DNA of 64,000 nucleotides from a virus. The translations under genes were made by a program, and so were the position numbers. Location: the IMG/VR virus record IMGVR_UViG_3300042691_027241, positions 1 through 64,000 of that record; one strand, 5' to 3'. Numbering within the stretch: position 1 is the first letter of the stretch; every line of letters starts with the position of its first letter. Shown here piece by piece: positions 24,938 through 35,900 of the stretch. The notes beneath the pieces are model-generated. The model searched no databases. It worked only from the letters and a program-made list of their open reading frames with translations, and was not told where the DNA came from.

Positions 24938-26227
24938 ATGCCAATTAATGTTACCGAATTTGTTAATCAAATTGTGCAAAATAATCCACAGGCCAATGCT
25001 CAAGTGGCTGCAGGAGCAAGCACAGCAGCGGCCATGTTTAGCGCATTTGATTCAGGTGGAGTTAATGCGTCTACTGTTTTGACTTTGACTAACAATCTAC
25101 CTCCAGGTGTACAGGCTAATATTAACAACGCTGTGGGATCTATTACCGCCAACCTTGGTGCGTCCAGTGCTGCGCCTGGTCAACAGGCCACAAGTCAATC
25201 TAATAATGTTGGTATTGAAGAGGCCAGAAAACAGGCGTTTGGTCAAGGAGCCCCCAGAAGTCTTCTTGATGATCCGGCAGCACCAATTGGCGCACCTACA
25301 CCTAAAGTTAAAAAAGATATTCCTACATTGAGAGAAAGTGATATCAAGGCTCTTATGGTACAAATTGCATTTATGGAAACGAACAACGACAGCACATATA
25401 ATGTACCGCCAAGAATAGGTAGATACGCAGTTCATAACAAAACTTTAATTAATTATGGGTACAAATTTTCCAATGGAGCAGCATATACAGGAAAAGATGG
25501 GGTAACTACAGAGATTGAATTCGTGTTTGACGTAAATGTACAAGATCGCATAATGGAAAAATTTTTATTAGCACAGTATAACGCTGGTATAAAATCTGGA
25601 GCCATAAAAGATTACGACACCAAAGAATCAGTAGCAGGCATGCTGGCCGTCGCTTATCAATTCCAAGATGCCAATCCAACTTTGCAGCAAGGTTTGTCGT
25701 CTATTACAGGATTGATGAGTACTGACACAAGTAGTTTAGTATCAGCTGCATCAGGGCTGGCCGGTGACCTGGGCGGACTGTTGAGCACCGCAGCAGCGCC
25801 ACTACAGGCAGCTTCGCAACTTGCTCAAAGTGAAGTTTCGTCTATAGCACAAAACTTGCAGTCGGCTCTACCCACTGTCAGTGTTTCCGCCAGCGGAGTT
25901 GCAGTTGACACACAGGCACTATCCGGAATACCTAATATTACTGGCACTGCTACTGCCACTGCACAAAGTGTACAAACTGCGCTTGATCCTGCGCTGCAAG
26001 GGTCTGCAGCACAATTTAAGAAAGCCGCAGCCAAAGTTGATGTAAGCAAATTAAAAGCAACCGGCGATGATTATGCCAACTCGCTGCCAGCCGCCAAGGC
26101 AAAAGAGTGGCGTCAAAAAGGCAAAGAAAAAGACAGTCAAGGACGTCCTGGGGCTCTTTTTTATAATGCAGGAAAATATGCTATACAAAATTTAAATGCT
26201 GACGTTTCGACCGAATCACTTCCATAA
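24938..26227 (+). CDS. Putative tail-associated murein hydrolase/structural protein
   Basis: This 429-aa protein has an Ala/Asn-rich N-terminus, then a globular part at residues 125-245 (LMVQIAFMETNNDSTYNVPP, RIGRYAVHNKTLINYGYKF, VAGMLAVAYQFQDAN) whose helix-E-T-N pattern and GxYxxH-like segment suggest a lysozyme or lytic-transglycosylase fold, with Glu143 as a candidate acid. Residues 245-375 are low-complexity Ala/Ser/Gln, and the last 60 residues (ANSLPAAKAKEWRQKGKEKD) look globular. It lies directly after the lysozyme-less gp5, which makes peptidoglycan digestion a sensible role. AGGA precedes ATG 24938. This is inference; a purely structural role is equally open. Confidence 0.5.
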   Translation: MPINVTEFVNQIVQNNPQANAQVAAGASTAAAMFSAFDSGGVNASTVLTLTNNLPPGVQANINNAVGSITANLGASSAAPGQQATSQSNNVGIEEARKQAFGQGAPRSLLDDPAAPIGAPTPKVKKDIPTLRESDIKALMVQIAFMETNNDSTYNVPPRIGRYAVHNKTLINYGYKFSNGAAYTGKDGVTTEIEFVFDVNVQDRIMEKFLLAQYNAGIKSGAIKDYDTKESVAGMLAVAYQFQDANPTLQQGLSSITGLMSTDTSSLVSAASGLAGDLGGLLSTAAAPLQAASQLAQSEVSSIAQNLQSALPTVSVSASGVAVDTQALSGIPNITGTATATAQSVQTALDPALQGSAAQFKKAAAKVDVSKLKATGDDYANSLPAAKAKEWRQKGKEKDSQGRPGALFYNAGKYAIQNLNADVSTESLP

Positions 26228-26244
26228 TATGAGTAAATACTAAT

Positions 26245-26619
26245 ATGACAAGATACAAAGGCTTCAGTACTATTAATAATACTAAAAAATTCCGTATTAC
26301 TGATGCAGAATTAGTAAAACGAGACTTGATAAATCATTTTGGCATACGCAAAGGCCAAAAACTCATGAACCCAGACTTTGGAAGTATAATTTGGAACATG
26401 TTGTTTGAACCTCTCACTGCCGATGTTCAGTCAACAATCGTTGAGGATGTAAAAAGAATCGTGAGTTATGATCCGCGAGTATCTGTTGATAACGTGCTTA
26501 TAAACGAATTTGAACACGGTTTGCAAATACAAATTGACTTGACATTTTTACCGGGTAATTATAGCGAACAGCTTAAATTAGAATTCAATTCAGATTCAAA
26601 TATATTATTAGCATCATAA
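26245..26619 (+). CDS. 25: Baseplate wedge subunit, gp25-like
   Basis: This 124-aa protein carries the gpW/gp25 family signature: LINHFGIRKGQKLMNPDFGS and IIWNMLFEPLTADVQSTI, followed by DVKRIVSYDPRV and a final pair of strands. Family role: a conserved wedge component that connects gp6 and gp53 and contacts the sheath. The length equals that of T4 gp25 (132 aa) within a few residues. It is followed by a late promoter box and gp6, the usual partner. Confidence 0.93.
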   Translation: MTRYKGFSTINNTKKFRITDAELVKRDLINHFGIRKGQKLMNPDFGSIIWNMLFEPLTADVQSTIVEDVKRIVSYDPRVSVDNVLINEFEHGLQIQIDLTFLPGNYSEQLKLEFNSDSNILLAS

Positions 26620-26639
26620 AAATACCATATTATAATTGC

Positions 26640-26647
26640 CATAAATA
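26640..26647 (+). promoter_or_regulatory. Late promoter box CATAAATA upstream of gp6
   Basis: CATAAATA is one mismatch from the late consensus and lies 20 bp upstream of ATG 26668. The predicted transcript would start near 26653 and keep an AGG ribosome motif in its leader. The same octamer appears at 49672 and on the minus strand at 6641. Confidence 0.55.
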
Positions 26648-26667
26648 TTGAATAATAGGTATAAGAT

Positions 26668-29600
26668 ATGGCAATTACCACAAGACAAACCAGTTTATTA
26701 GTCCAGCAAGATTGGACTAAGATTTATCAGACTTTTAGAGAAGCTGATTTCCAAAGCTTTGATTTTGAAACACTACGCAAATCAATGATTGAGTATTTGC
26801 GTACATATTATCCTGAAGATTTCAATGATTTTACTGAAAGTTCAGAATACATTGCTTTAATAGATCTTATAGCTTTTTTAGGCCAAAGTTTGGCTTTTAG
26901 AACAGATTTAAACGCAAGAGAAAACTTTCTTGACACAGCCGAACGTCGCGACAGTATCTTAAAGTTAGCCAAACTTATAAGCTACAATCCTAAGCGTAGT
27001 ATACCAGCAGCAGGATTTTTAAAATTTCAAAATGTAAGCACATCAGAAATAATCTATGATAGTACTGGTACTAATTTAAGCAATCTTCTGGTAAACTGGA
27101 ACGATAATACTAACGAAAATTGGTTGGAACAATTTACAGCGATATTAAATGCTGTATTAGTTGGAACTCAGGCAATTGGAAAACCAGGAGCATCAAAAAC
27201 TTTAAGCGGAGTAAAAACAGACGAGTATGCTATAGATTTACTAAATGGAGTAATACCAGTACAACCCTATACCGCAAGCATAGCAGGAGTTACTTATCCA
27301 TTTGAAATAATAAGTGCAACATCAGCTGACCAAGCTTACATATATGAAAAATCACCTGCACCAAGCGGCGTTTTTAATTTTCTATATAAAAACGACAATC
27401 AAGGAAATGGGTCAAATAATACAGGATACTTTTTCTATTTCAAGCAAGGAGAACTTAGAAGTCTTGATTTTTCAATAACAGAAAGTTTGCCTAATCGTAT
27501 TGTTAATGTCAATTTTGACAATATCAACAACACTGATGTTTGGCTATATTCACTTAATTCAGCCGGCAGTCCTACTACTCTATGGACGCAAGTCCCGGCA
27601 ATAAATGGTATCAATGTAATCTACAATAATACCGAAGATAGAAATCTTTATAGTGTTAGCACCAGATCAAACGATCAAATTGATTTGGTGTTTGGTGATG
27701 GATCGTTCACTAATATTCCAATTGGTAATTTTAGAATTTATTATCGAGTTAGCAACAATCAAACCTACAAAATTACTCCTGAGGAAATGAGTGCAGTTAC
27801 TATCACTATTCCTTATAGAGGCAGAACAGGCAGAGCAGAAACTTTTTCTGTTCGTGCAAGTTTAGAATACACTGTAACTAATGCATCTGCCAGAGAAACT
27901 CTTGAAGAAATACGTATTAAAGCACCGCAACAGTACTATACTCAAAATCGAATGGTAACCGGTGAAGATTATAATATTCTTCCGTATACTACATTTGGTA
28001 ATATTTTAAAAGTCAAAGCCGTTAATAGATCCAGTTCAGGAGTGAGTCGTTATTTAGACGTAGTAGATGCTACCGGAAAATATTCAAGTACGAACATATT
28101 TGCACAAGACGGAATTATTTACTCTGAGCCAACAGTTGAAGTTGAAACATTTCAATTTACCAGCAGCAGTGAAGTAAATTATATTGTAAGAAATGTTATA
28201 ACTCCTTTGATTTCTCGCGTATCTACAAAACATCTATATTACAAAACAGCGACCAGATTTACTCCTACAGGTACATGGACACAATCTTCAAACAGTGGAG
28301 GTCGTAGTATTGGAACGTTTGATGCGTCCAGTTACATTTACATTACTCAAGGAGCCTTAATTAAATTTGTTGCACCAACCGGCAAATACTTTGATGCTCA
28401 AAATCAATTACAAACAGGCACCCCTGAGACAGAATTTCAACGCACAGAATTATGGGCCAGTGTTATTTCATATGTTACTCCTGGTGTAGGAAATGCAACA
28501 TTAAGTGTGGTAGTGCCAACTGGAGCACAAATAAGTGAAGTCATTCCGGTGTTCGCAAATGCCTGGCCATCATCTTTAATAACAGAAATTATAAACAATA
28601 TTTTAAGTTATAAAACATTTGCATTGAGATACGATATTGTCAATAAAATTTGGACCACAATTGATGAGGCGAACATTGGATCTGGAGATTTTAATTTAGC
28701 CAATGCAGGGAATACCTCAGGTTTAGGGTTAGATGACAGCTGGTTTTTAAAATTTGTGTTTGCTAACCAAGCATACACCGTGACAAGCAGAGGATTAAAT
28801 TATTTTTTCCAAAGCGAACGAGAAACAAGATTTTATTACGATCCTGATGTAAAAGTATATGATAGCAGAACAGCTACTACAAAATTAGACGAAATAAAAG
28901 TTTTACGTACAAATACACTACCTGACTCGGCTGATAGTTTGTTTTATAGTCAAATTTATCGTATAGCCAACCGTGTAGTAGAAGTTGATGGATTTGAGGA
29001 TAATAGGAAAATTTTAATTACTTTTCCTGACGATAACTTAGATGAGGTTCCTGACAATCCTGATTTATTTGATATATTAGTTGATCCAGAAACAAATCCT
29101 GAACATAAATTTGTTTATTTCATTGAAACTATTGACGAATTTAATTTTGAAAAATATGACCCTGTTGATCAAAATTTGATTGTATCAATTTATCCAGATG
29201 AAGCTGCAATTCTTACAAATATTACTCTATATCCTGTTGATACAATTTTTTATGCTACCGGCGAGGATAAATTTTATAAGTCGACCGGAAGCTCACTGAC
29301 TGTTGTGACAAATTATATTGCCAGGTTTGGAAGACAGGACATTATGTTTCAGTACACACACAATGCACCAAATAATCGTAGAATAGATCCAAGTCCAAAT
29401 AACCTAATAGATTTTTATATCTTAACAAGAACATACAGCGATCAATATTATGCTTATATCACTGATACAAGTAACAGATTGCCTCAACCGGTGCCTCCTA
29501 CCAGTGTAGAGTTACAAACAGAATTTGGATCAATTGAAAATTTAAAAACTATAAGTGATAGTATCATATATAATCCTGCTGTGTTCAAGCCATTATTTGG

Positions 29601-29952
29601 AAACAAGGCAATAGATTCTTTACGTGCTACTTTTAAAGTTATCAAGAACCCAAATGTAAATTTAAGCGATAATGATATAAAAAGTCAGGTCATTGCCGCA
29701 ATTAATACATATTTTGATATATCCAATTGGGATTTTGGCGAAACATTTTATTTTAGTGAACTAAGTGCTTATTTACATACATCGTTAAGCCCGAATGTTA
29801 GCAGTGTAATAATAGTACCGGCAGCTCAATTGAGCGGGTTTGGTGCATTATACCAAATTAATGCCGAACCAAACGAAATTTTAGTAAGTGCTGCTACTGT
29901 CGATAATGTACAAATTATCAGTGCAATCACAGCAGGACAAATTAACATTTAA
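26668..29952 (+). CDS. 6: Baseplate wedge subunit, gp6-like
   Basis: This 1094-aa protein begins with the characteristic gp6/gpJ-family segment: YPEDFNDFTESSEYIALIDL at about residues 50-70, then FLGQSLAFRTDLNARENFLD. T4 gp6 is 660 aa; here the central region is extended with extra beta-rich domains (residues about 150-370 and 480-800), while the C-terminal part (DIKSQVIAAINTYFDISNWDFGE) is the conserved dimerising end. Family role: the main wedge protein forming the inner baseplate ring. An AGGT motif precedes ATG 26668. It lies between gp25 and the giant wedge/fibre protein. Confidence 0.9.
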   Translation: MAITTRQTSLLVQQDWTKIYQTFREADFQSFDFETLRKSMIEYLRTYYPEDFNDFTESSEYIALIDLIAFLGQSLAFRTDLNARENFLDTAERRDSILKLAKLISYNPKRSIPAAGFLKFQNVSTSEIIYDSTGTNLSNLLVNWNDNTNENWLEQFTAILNAVLVGTQAIGKPGASKTLSGVKTDEYAIDLLNGVIPVQPYTASIAGVTYPFEIISATSADQAYIYEKSPAPSGVFNFLYKNDNQGNGSNNTGYFFYFKQGELRSLDFSITESLPNRIVNVNFDNINNTDVWLYSLNSAGSPTTLWTQVPAINGINVIYNNTEDRNLYSVSTRSNDQIDLVFGDGSFTNIPIGNFRIYYRVSNNQTYKITPEEMSAVTITIPYRGRTGRAETFSVRASLEYTVTNASARETLEEIRIKAPQQYYTQNRMVTGEDYNILPYTTFGNILKVKAVNRSSSGVSRYLDVVDATGKYSSTNIFAQDGIIYSEPTVEVETFQFTSSSEVNYIVRNVITPLISRVSTKHLYYKTATRFTPTGTWTQSSNSGGRSIGTFDASSYIYITQGALIKFVAPTGKYFDAQNQLQTGTPETEFQRTELWASVISYVTPGVGNATLSVVVPTGAQISEVIPVFANAWPSSLITEIINNILSYKTFALRYDIVNKIWTTIDEANIGSGDFNLANAGNTSGLGLDDSWFLKFVFANQAYTVTSRGLNYFFQSERETRFYYDPDVKVYDSRTATTKLDEIKVLRTNTLPDSADSLFYSQIYRIANRVVEVDGFEDNRKILITFPDDNLDEVPDNPDLFDILVDPETNPEHKFVYFIETIDEFNFEKYDPVDQNLIVSIYPDEAAILTNITLYPVDTIFYATGEDKFYKSTGSSLTVVTNYIARFGRQDIMFQYTHNAPNNRRIDPSPNNLIDFYILTRTYSDQYYAYITDTSNRLPQPVPPTSVELQTEFGSIENLKTISDSIIYNPAVFKPLFGNKAIDSLRATFKVIKNPNVNLSDNDIKSQVIAAINTYFDISNWDFGETFYFSELSAYLHTSLSPNVSSVIIVPAAQLSGFGALYQINAEPNEILVSAATVDNVQIISAITAGQINI

Positions 29953-29963
29953 TAGGAACAAGA

Positions 29964-32900
29964 ATGGCTGTTATAAAAACTCATCAATTTCTACCAGAAA
30001 TTTTTCAGACTGAAACAAATAAAAAATTCTTAAATGCCACCTTGGACCAGCTGGTAAATGAACCTGCCCTTAAAAAGATAAATGGTTATATTGGTAGAAA
30101 ACTGGCTCCTTCGTACAAAGTTAATGATAGCTATATTTTAGAAAATAATAAAGAAAGACAAAATTATCAGCTGGAGCCATCTCTTATTATTAAAAATAAT
30201 GTTACAAGCGAAATTGAATTTGCTACAACATATATTGACATTATTAATAAATTAAAATATCACGGCAGCCTAACTGACAATCATAATAGATTATTCGACA
30301 ACGAATACTACACATATGATCCTAAAATTGATCTTGACAAATTTGTTAATTTTAGTCAATATTATTGGTTACCAAACGGTCCAGATCCTGTAACTGTCAC
30401 TGCAAATGGAGTAAAACTACAGCAATCGTTTACTGTAACGTATGACAGCGTTCAAGGTATCTATAAATTTAGCGAATACGGAGAAACACCTAATCCTACG
30501 TTAACGCTGGCAAGAGGCGGAACTTATGACTTTGTCATTAACGAACCAGGAAACGAATTTTTTATACAAAGTCGCCCAGGCGCAAATGGATTAGATCCAA
30601 ATTTTCTAAACTTAACTACCAGACAAGTTTTAGGAGTGAGTAACAATGGAGCAGATGTTGGAACGATTAGATTCACAGTTCCTGCTTCTTCGGCCCAAAG
30701 CCAGTGGACTTCGATGCCATTGGTTGATACTGTAGATTATGCTACCACTCTTGGGTTTCATCAACTATTGGGCGCCAACCCTGAAGAACTAATCACTAAT
30801 TTTGGTGGCATTGATGGCCCAGTGCGATATCTTGACAATGCCTCGGTAGTATTCACTAACGTAGAATATATTGATGATACATTTTGGAACGACTCGTCGA
30901 GAGTAGACAACGGAGTAGTATATTTTGACGATCCTAAACTAATTCCTTTTTCTCAAAGAAATAGTATTTTTACAATAAAAATCGAAAGAGATCAAAACAA
31001 CGTAGAACGCATTGTATTATTTCCAAAATTGCCAGTTGCCAACGAACATAAAGTCAAAATCAAAGGTGGACAAACTTATGCTGGAAGAGAGTTTTACAGT
31101 AGATTAAATCTATTAACTTTAGTGCCATATGTTACTGCTCCTCAAGATTTTTTGTTTTATCAGAGCGGCGAAAATAATGATGCAAGTGGATTAATAAATT
31201 TAGTGGCACCAACCACAAGCACTATAGATCCTCAAACTGACATAGTTGGTAGAACAGATTACAAAAGTCCCAATGGGGTTACATTTACCAATGGTTTGAA
31301 AGTAAGATTTGATAGTAGTGCTCTTGAACAATGGCAAAATAAAAATTACTATGTAGAAGGCGTTGGATCTGCTATTAATTTAGTACCAGAAGATGAACTT
31401 GTTTCCATTGAATCTATTAATAGTAGCACCGTGCTCGAAGCAGGCCAAGGCTATGTGATAGGAGATAGATTAAATTTCACTGGCGGAACAGGCACTGCAA
31501 ATGCAACTGTTGTTATTAAAGACATTGTGTTAGACACCGCCACTGCCACAGCCACAATTAATTCAACAACTGGGGTAGTAAATAACATAACAATTGTAAA
31601 TGGTGGATCAGGATATCTATCAGCACCTGCAGTAACTATTGATTCAGCCCCAACAGGAAATCCCAGTGCATTTGCTCATGCTGTAATTAGCAATGGAGTT
31701 GTAACTAATATCATAATTGATTCTGCAGGCCTCAATTACGCATCCCCACCAACTGTTACTATAGCGCCACCTACCTCAGGTCCTATAAAAGATTTCTTTA
31801 TAAAGGATAGAGGAAACTATTCTGTCTTACCGCAAAACCCTATTAAATTAGAAGGAGGATTGGGTACCGAAGCACTTTTAAATGCATATCTTCAACCTGT
31901 GTTAGCAGATTACATCACGATAAAACGTTCAAGTATTGACAGAAACCCTTGGTCCAGAGCAAATAGATGGTTTCACATGGATGTGATTGAAAAAACTGCA
32001 GAGTACAATGGCGTCAATGCAATTTATAATCAAACCTCGAGAGCCAGTAGACCTATAATAGAATTCAATGAAAGTCTACAATTATTTAATTTTGGCGCAG
32101 AAGCCAAACGACCTGTTGATATATTAGACACAACTATACAAAATGCTTTTACACAAGTTCAAGGTGTTATCTGTATAGATGAAAAAATTCTCACAATAGG
32201 AAATTTAACTCTAACACATGGTGACAGAGTTATCTTTAGTAACGATATCAATAATGATGTACGAAATAAAATTTACAACTTTACTATAGAAGCAACAACT
32301 GAATTTCCTCCAGCTGTGACTTATAAAGCTTATATACAGGAAACCGAAGATACTAATATATCTGAAAGAAATACTGTGCTGGTGTTATCTGGCGACAACG
32401 GAGGAAAACAATGGTATTATAACGGAAACTCGTGGACGGCATCTCAAACTAAAACACAATATAGTCAAGAACCTTTATTTGATATCATCAACGACAATGG
32501 AATAAGTTTTGGAGATAACTTAAATTATTCAGGAACAACGTTTAACGGCACAAAAATATTTTCGTACAAAAAAGGTACAGGATCCGCTGATCCTGTGATA
32601 GGATTTCCGTTAAGTTATAAAAATTTTGTAAGTCAAGGTGATATCCAATTTGACAATAATTTTGACTTCGAGACATTCACCTACTTACTCAATAATGGAG
32701 CTGTAGAAACAATTAAAATTAACTCTGGGTATTTACAGAAAAATTTAAATGCCGAGACTAATCAACGACAAAACATATGGACTATCAATAGAGATTTTTC
32801 TAAACAATATCAAAACTATCAATTTACATATGATGGTGAGACCAATTTGTTTCCAATTGATAATCCTCCAGATACCAGTGTTATTAATCCTAATATAAAA

Positions 32901-35900
32901 ATTACTGTAAATAATCAAATTTTAAGTATAGGTAACTTCGCTATAACTAAAGTGGTAGATCAATATGCAGTATTAGTTAATCCTGATATTATTAAAAAAG
33001 ATGACATAATTTTTGTTAGTATTTTTAATAAAAATTTTGTGTCACCCAACGCCTATTATGAGGTTCCGTTAAATCTTGATATCAATGGACTTAACAGTAA
33101 TCTTACTACCTTAACTTTAGGACAATTACGCAATCATCTGATTACTCTAAAAAACAACAGTTTAAATGTTCAGGGTAGAGTGCCAGGTGACAGTAATTTA
33201 AGAGATATTCAGTATATTAATCAAGGAGGTAGTGTATTACAACACAGTGCTCCTGTAGTGTATGCTGGCTTATTTCTTAATCATCCTACGATGAATTTTG
33301 TAGATGCTATAAAATTAGCCAATAGAGAATATACAAAATTTAAAATTAAATTTATTGAGCTGGCAGGAAATTTAGAATTAGATCGAAATGATATCCCTGG
33401 TAGCGTTGATCAGATAATGTTGACTATTAATGCAGTAAAAAATGATAGTTTTCCGTGGTTCTACAGCGACATGTTGCCTTATGGGCCAAACGAACGAGTC
33501 ATTATTCCTACCTATACTGTGTTAGATCCTGATATCAAAACTTATGAAATAAACAATATATTCGTTGATACAGTTATTAGTAACAAAGCTGTGTTAGTCT
33601 ATCTAACAAGAACTATAAACAGTGTTGAACAAAAAACTCTTTTAATAAAAGATAGAGATTATTCTTTAAGACAGGACAGACCGGCAGTAGAAATTAAAGA
33701 AAGTTTTGGCTTGTTATACGGGGACAAAATTGATATTGTTGAGTATAACAACACCGATGGTTGTTATGTACCCGAAACACCTACAAAAATGGGCATGTAT
33801 CCAAAGTATTACCCTGAAATCTACAGCGATGACACCTATAGACAACCAATTGATGTAATTCAAGGACATGACGGTAGTATCATGCCGGCATTTGGTGATT
33901 TCAGAGATCAACTTATATTAGAATTAGAACGTCGCATTTATAATAATATTAAAGTAAATTATGATACAAACATTTTTAATCTTTATGATTATTTGCCAGG
34001 TAAGTTTAGAGTTACTGACTACTCCCTTGGGGAATTTAATCAAATTTTGAGTCAAGGGTTTTTATCTTGGATTGGTACTAATAGAATTGACTATACTACC
34101 AATAGCTTTTTCCAAGCTTCGGATCCTTTTACTTGGAACTATAAAAAATTTATTGATGCGGTAAATGGAGAAACTTCCCCAGGAACATGGCGAAGCATAT
34201 TCAAATATTTTTACGATACAGACAGACCTCATACGCATCCCTGGGAGATGTTAGGATTCAGTGAAAAACCAAGTTATTGGGAAGATAGATATGGCCCTGC
34301 GCCTTACACCGGTGGCAATAGTATTTTATGGAGTGATCTGAGTTTAGGTTATATTCACGCTGGACCACGAATTGGGTTTGATTTAAGATATCAGCGTCCT
34401 AATTTATCATTTATTATCCCAGTAGACGAGAATGGCAATTTAAAGTCGCCCACAGAAATTGGTGGTTATAATCCAGTAACTGGACAAAAATTTGGTTTAA
34501 TCGCTGATTTTGATAGTACAAAAGCAAATACCAGTTATGCTGTTGGTGACGTTGGACCCGTTGAACTGGCATGGCGTAGAAGTAGCGAATTTCCTTATGC
34601 TATACAGTTGGCATTGGCCCTATCCAAGCCAGCAAAGTATTTTTCTTTGATGGCAAATACACAAAATTATATTAGAAATCCAATTACTGGTCAATTTGAA
34701 ATCACTGCTACCGGACAGCACATAACACCAACTGCTTTATTGGTCCAAGGATACGACAATAATGGAATTATAGAAAGAAATTCTGGTTACCTAAATTGGA
34801 TAAGAGATTATGTCAAAAATTTAGGTATAGGTGATGCAGCTTCTCAAATCAAGGAAAATTTAACTGAACTTGATGTACAGCTTGCATACAAAATGGCCGG
34901 ATACACTGATAAAAGATTTATAGAGTTACTGGCTGAACAAAGTAGCCCAAGCAGTATCAACGATAGTGTGGTAGTGCCAGAAGAAAACTACAGGATAGAA
35001 CTGTATAAGGGCAGTCCGGTTAACAAGATTACATACAGTGCAGTGATAGTAGAAAAAAGCCCAAATGGATATACTGTGAGTGGCTTTGACTTAACTAACC
35101 CATACTTTTTTATTATTCCAAGTCAAGTGAATAATAATGCCTATTCTATAACATCAGGTAAAGAAAGAGGAATTGTTTACAAAGATTTTAAAAATGCAAA
35201 GTACACAGTGCCTTATGGATTTGAATTTAACTCTAAGCAACAAGTAGTTGATTTCTTAGTTAGCTATCAAAGGTATTTGTTAGCCCAAGGATTTATTTTC
35301 ATCGATAGAGATAATGATTTAAAAGAACAAAAAGACTGGATTTTGAGTGCCAAAGAATTTTTACACTGGAGTTCACAAGGGTGGAAAACAGGTAATATTA
35401 TTGTACTAAGTCCGGTGAGTACTCAATTAAAAGTTTTTGACGAATCTTCGGTGGTCGATGAAATCAAAAACACTCCGTATTCGAGTAGAGTGTTGGATAT
35501 AAATTTTAAACCAATAATTAAAAACAATTTTACTGTGTATAGAAGCAGCAACACATTTACTTTTCAATCAAACGCCAATCAAACAATTGGATTTGCAGAA
35601 TTAAATTTAGTTCAATTTGAACATCTTCTAATTTTAGATAATATAACGGTATTCAATGATATTTTGTACGTACCAGAATTAGGAAACAGACAATATAGAT
35701 TGAAACTGGTAGGAGCTAAAACAAGCAACTGGAATGGCAGTTTAGAATTACCAGGTTTTATATATAGCAGCGATAAAGTCGACGAATGGGTGTCAGGCCA
35801 AGATTACTTAAAAGGGTCAATAGTCAAATATAAATTTAGATTTTATACTGCTATTCAGAATGTAACTGCATCAGATCAGTTTCAAACAAATTTCTGGAAA

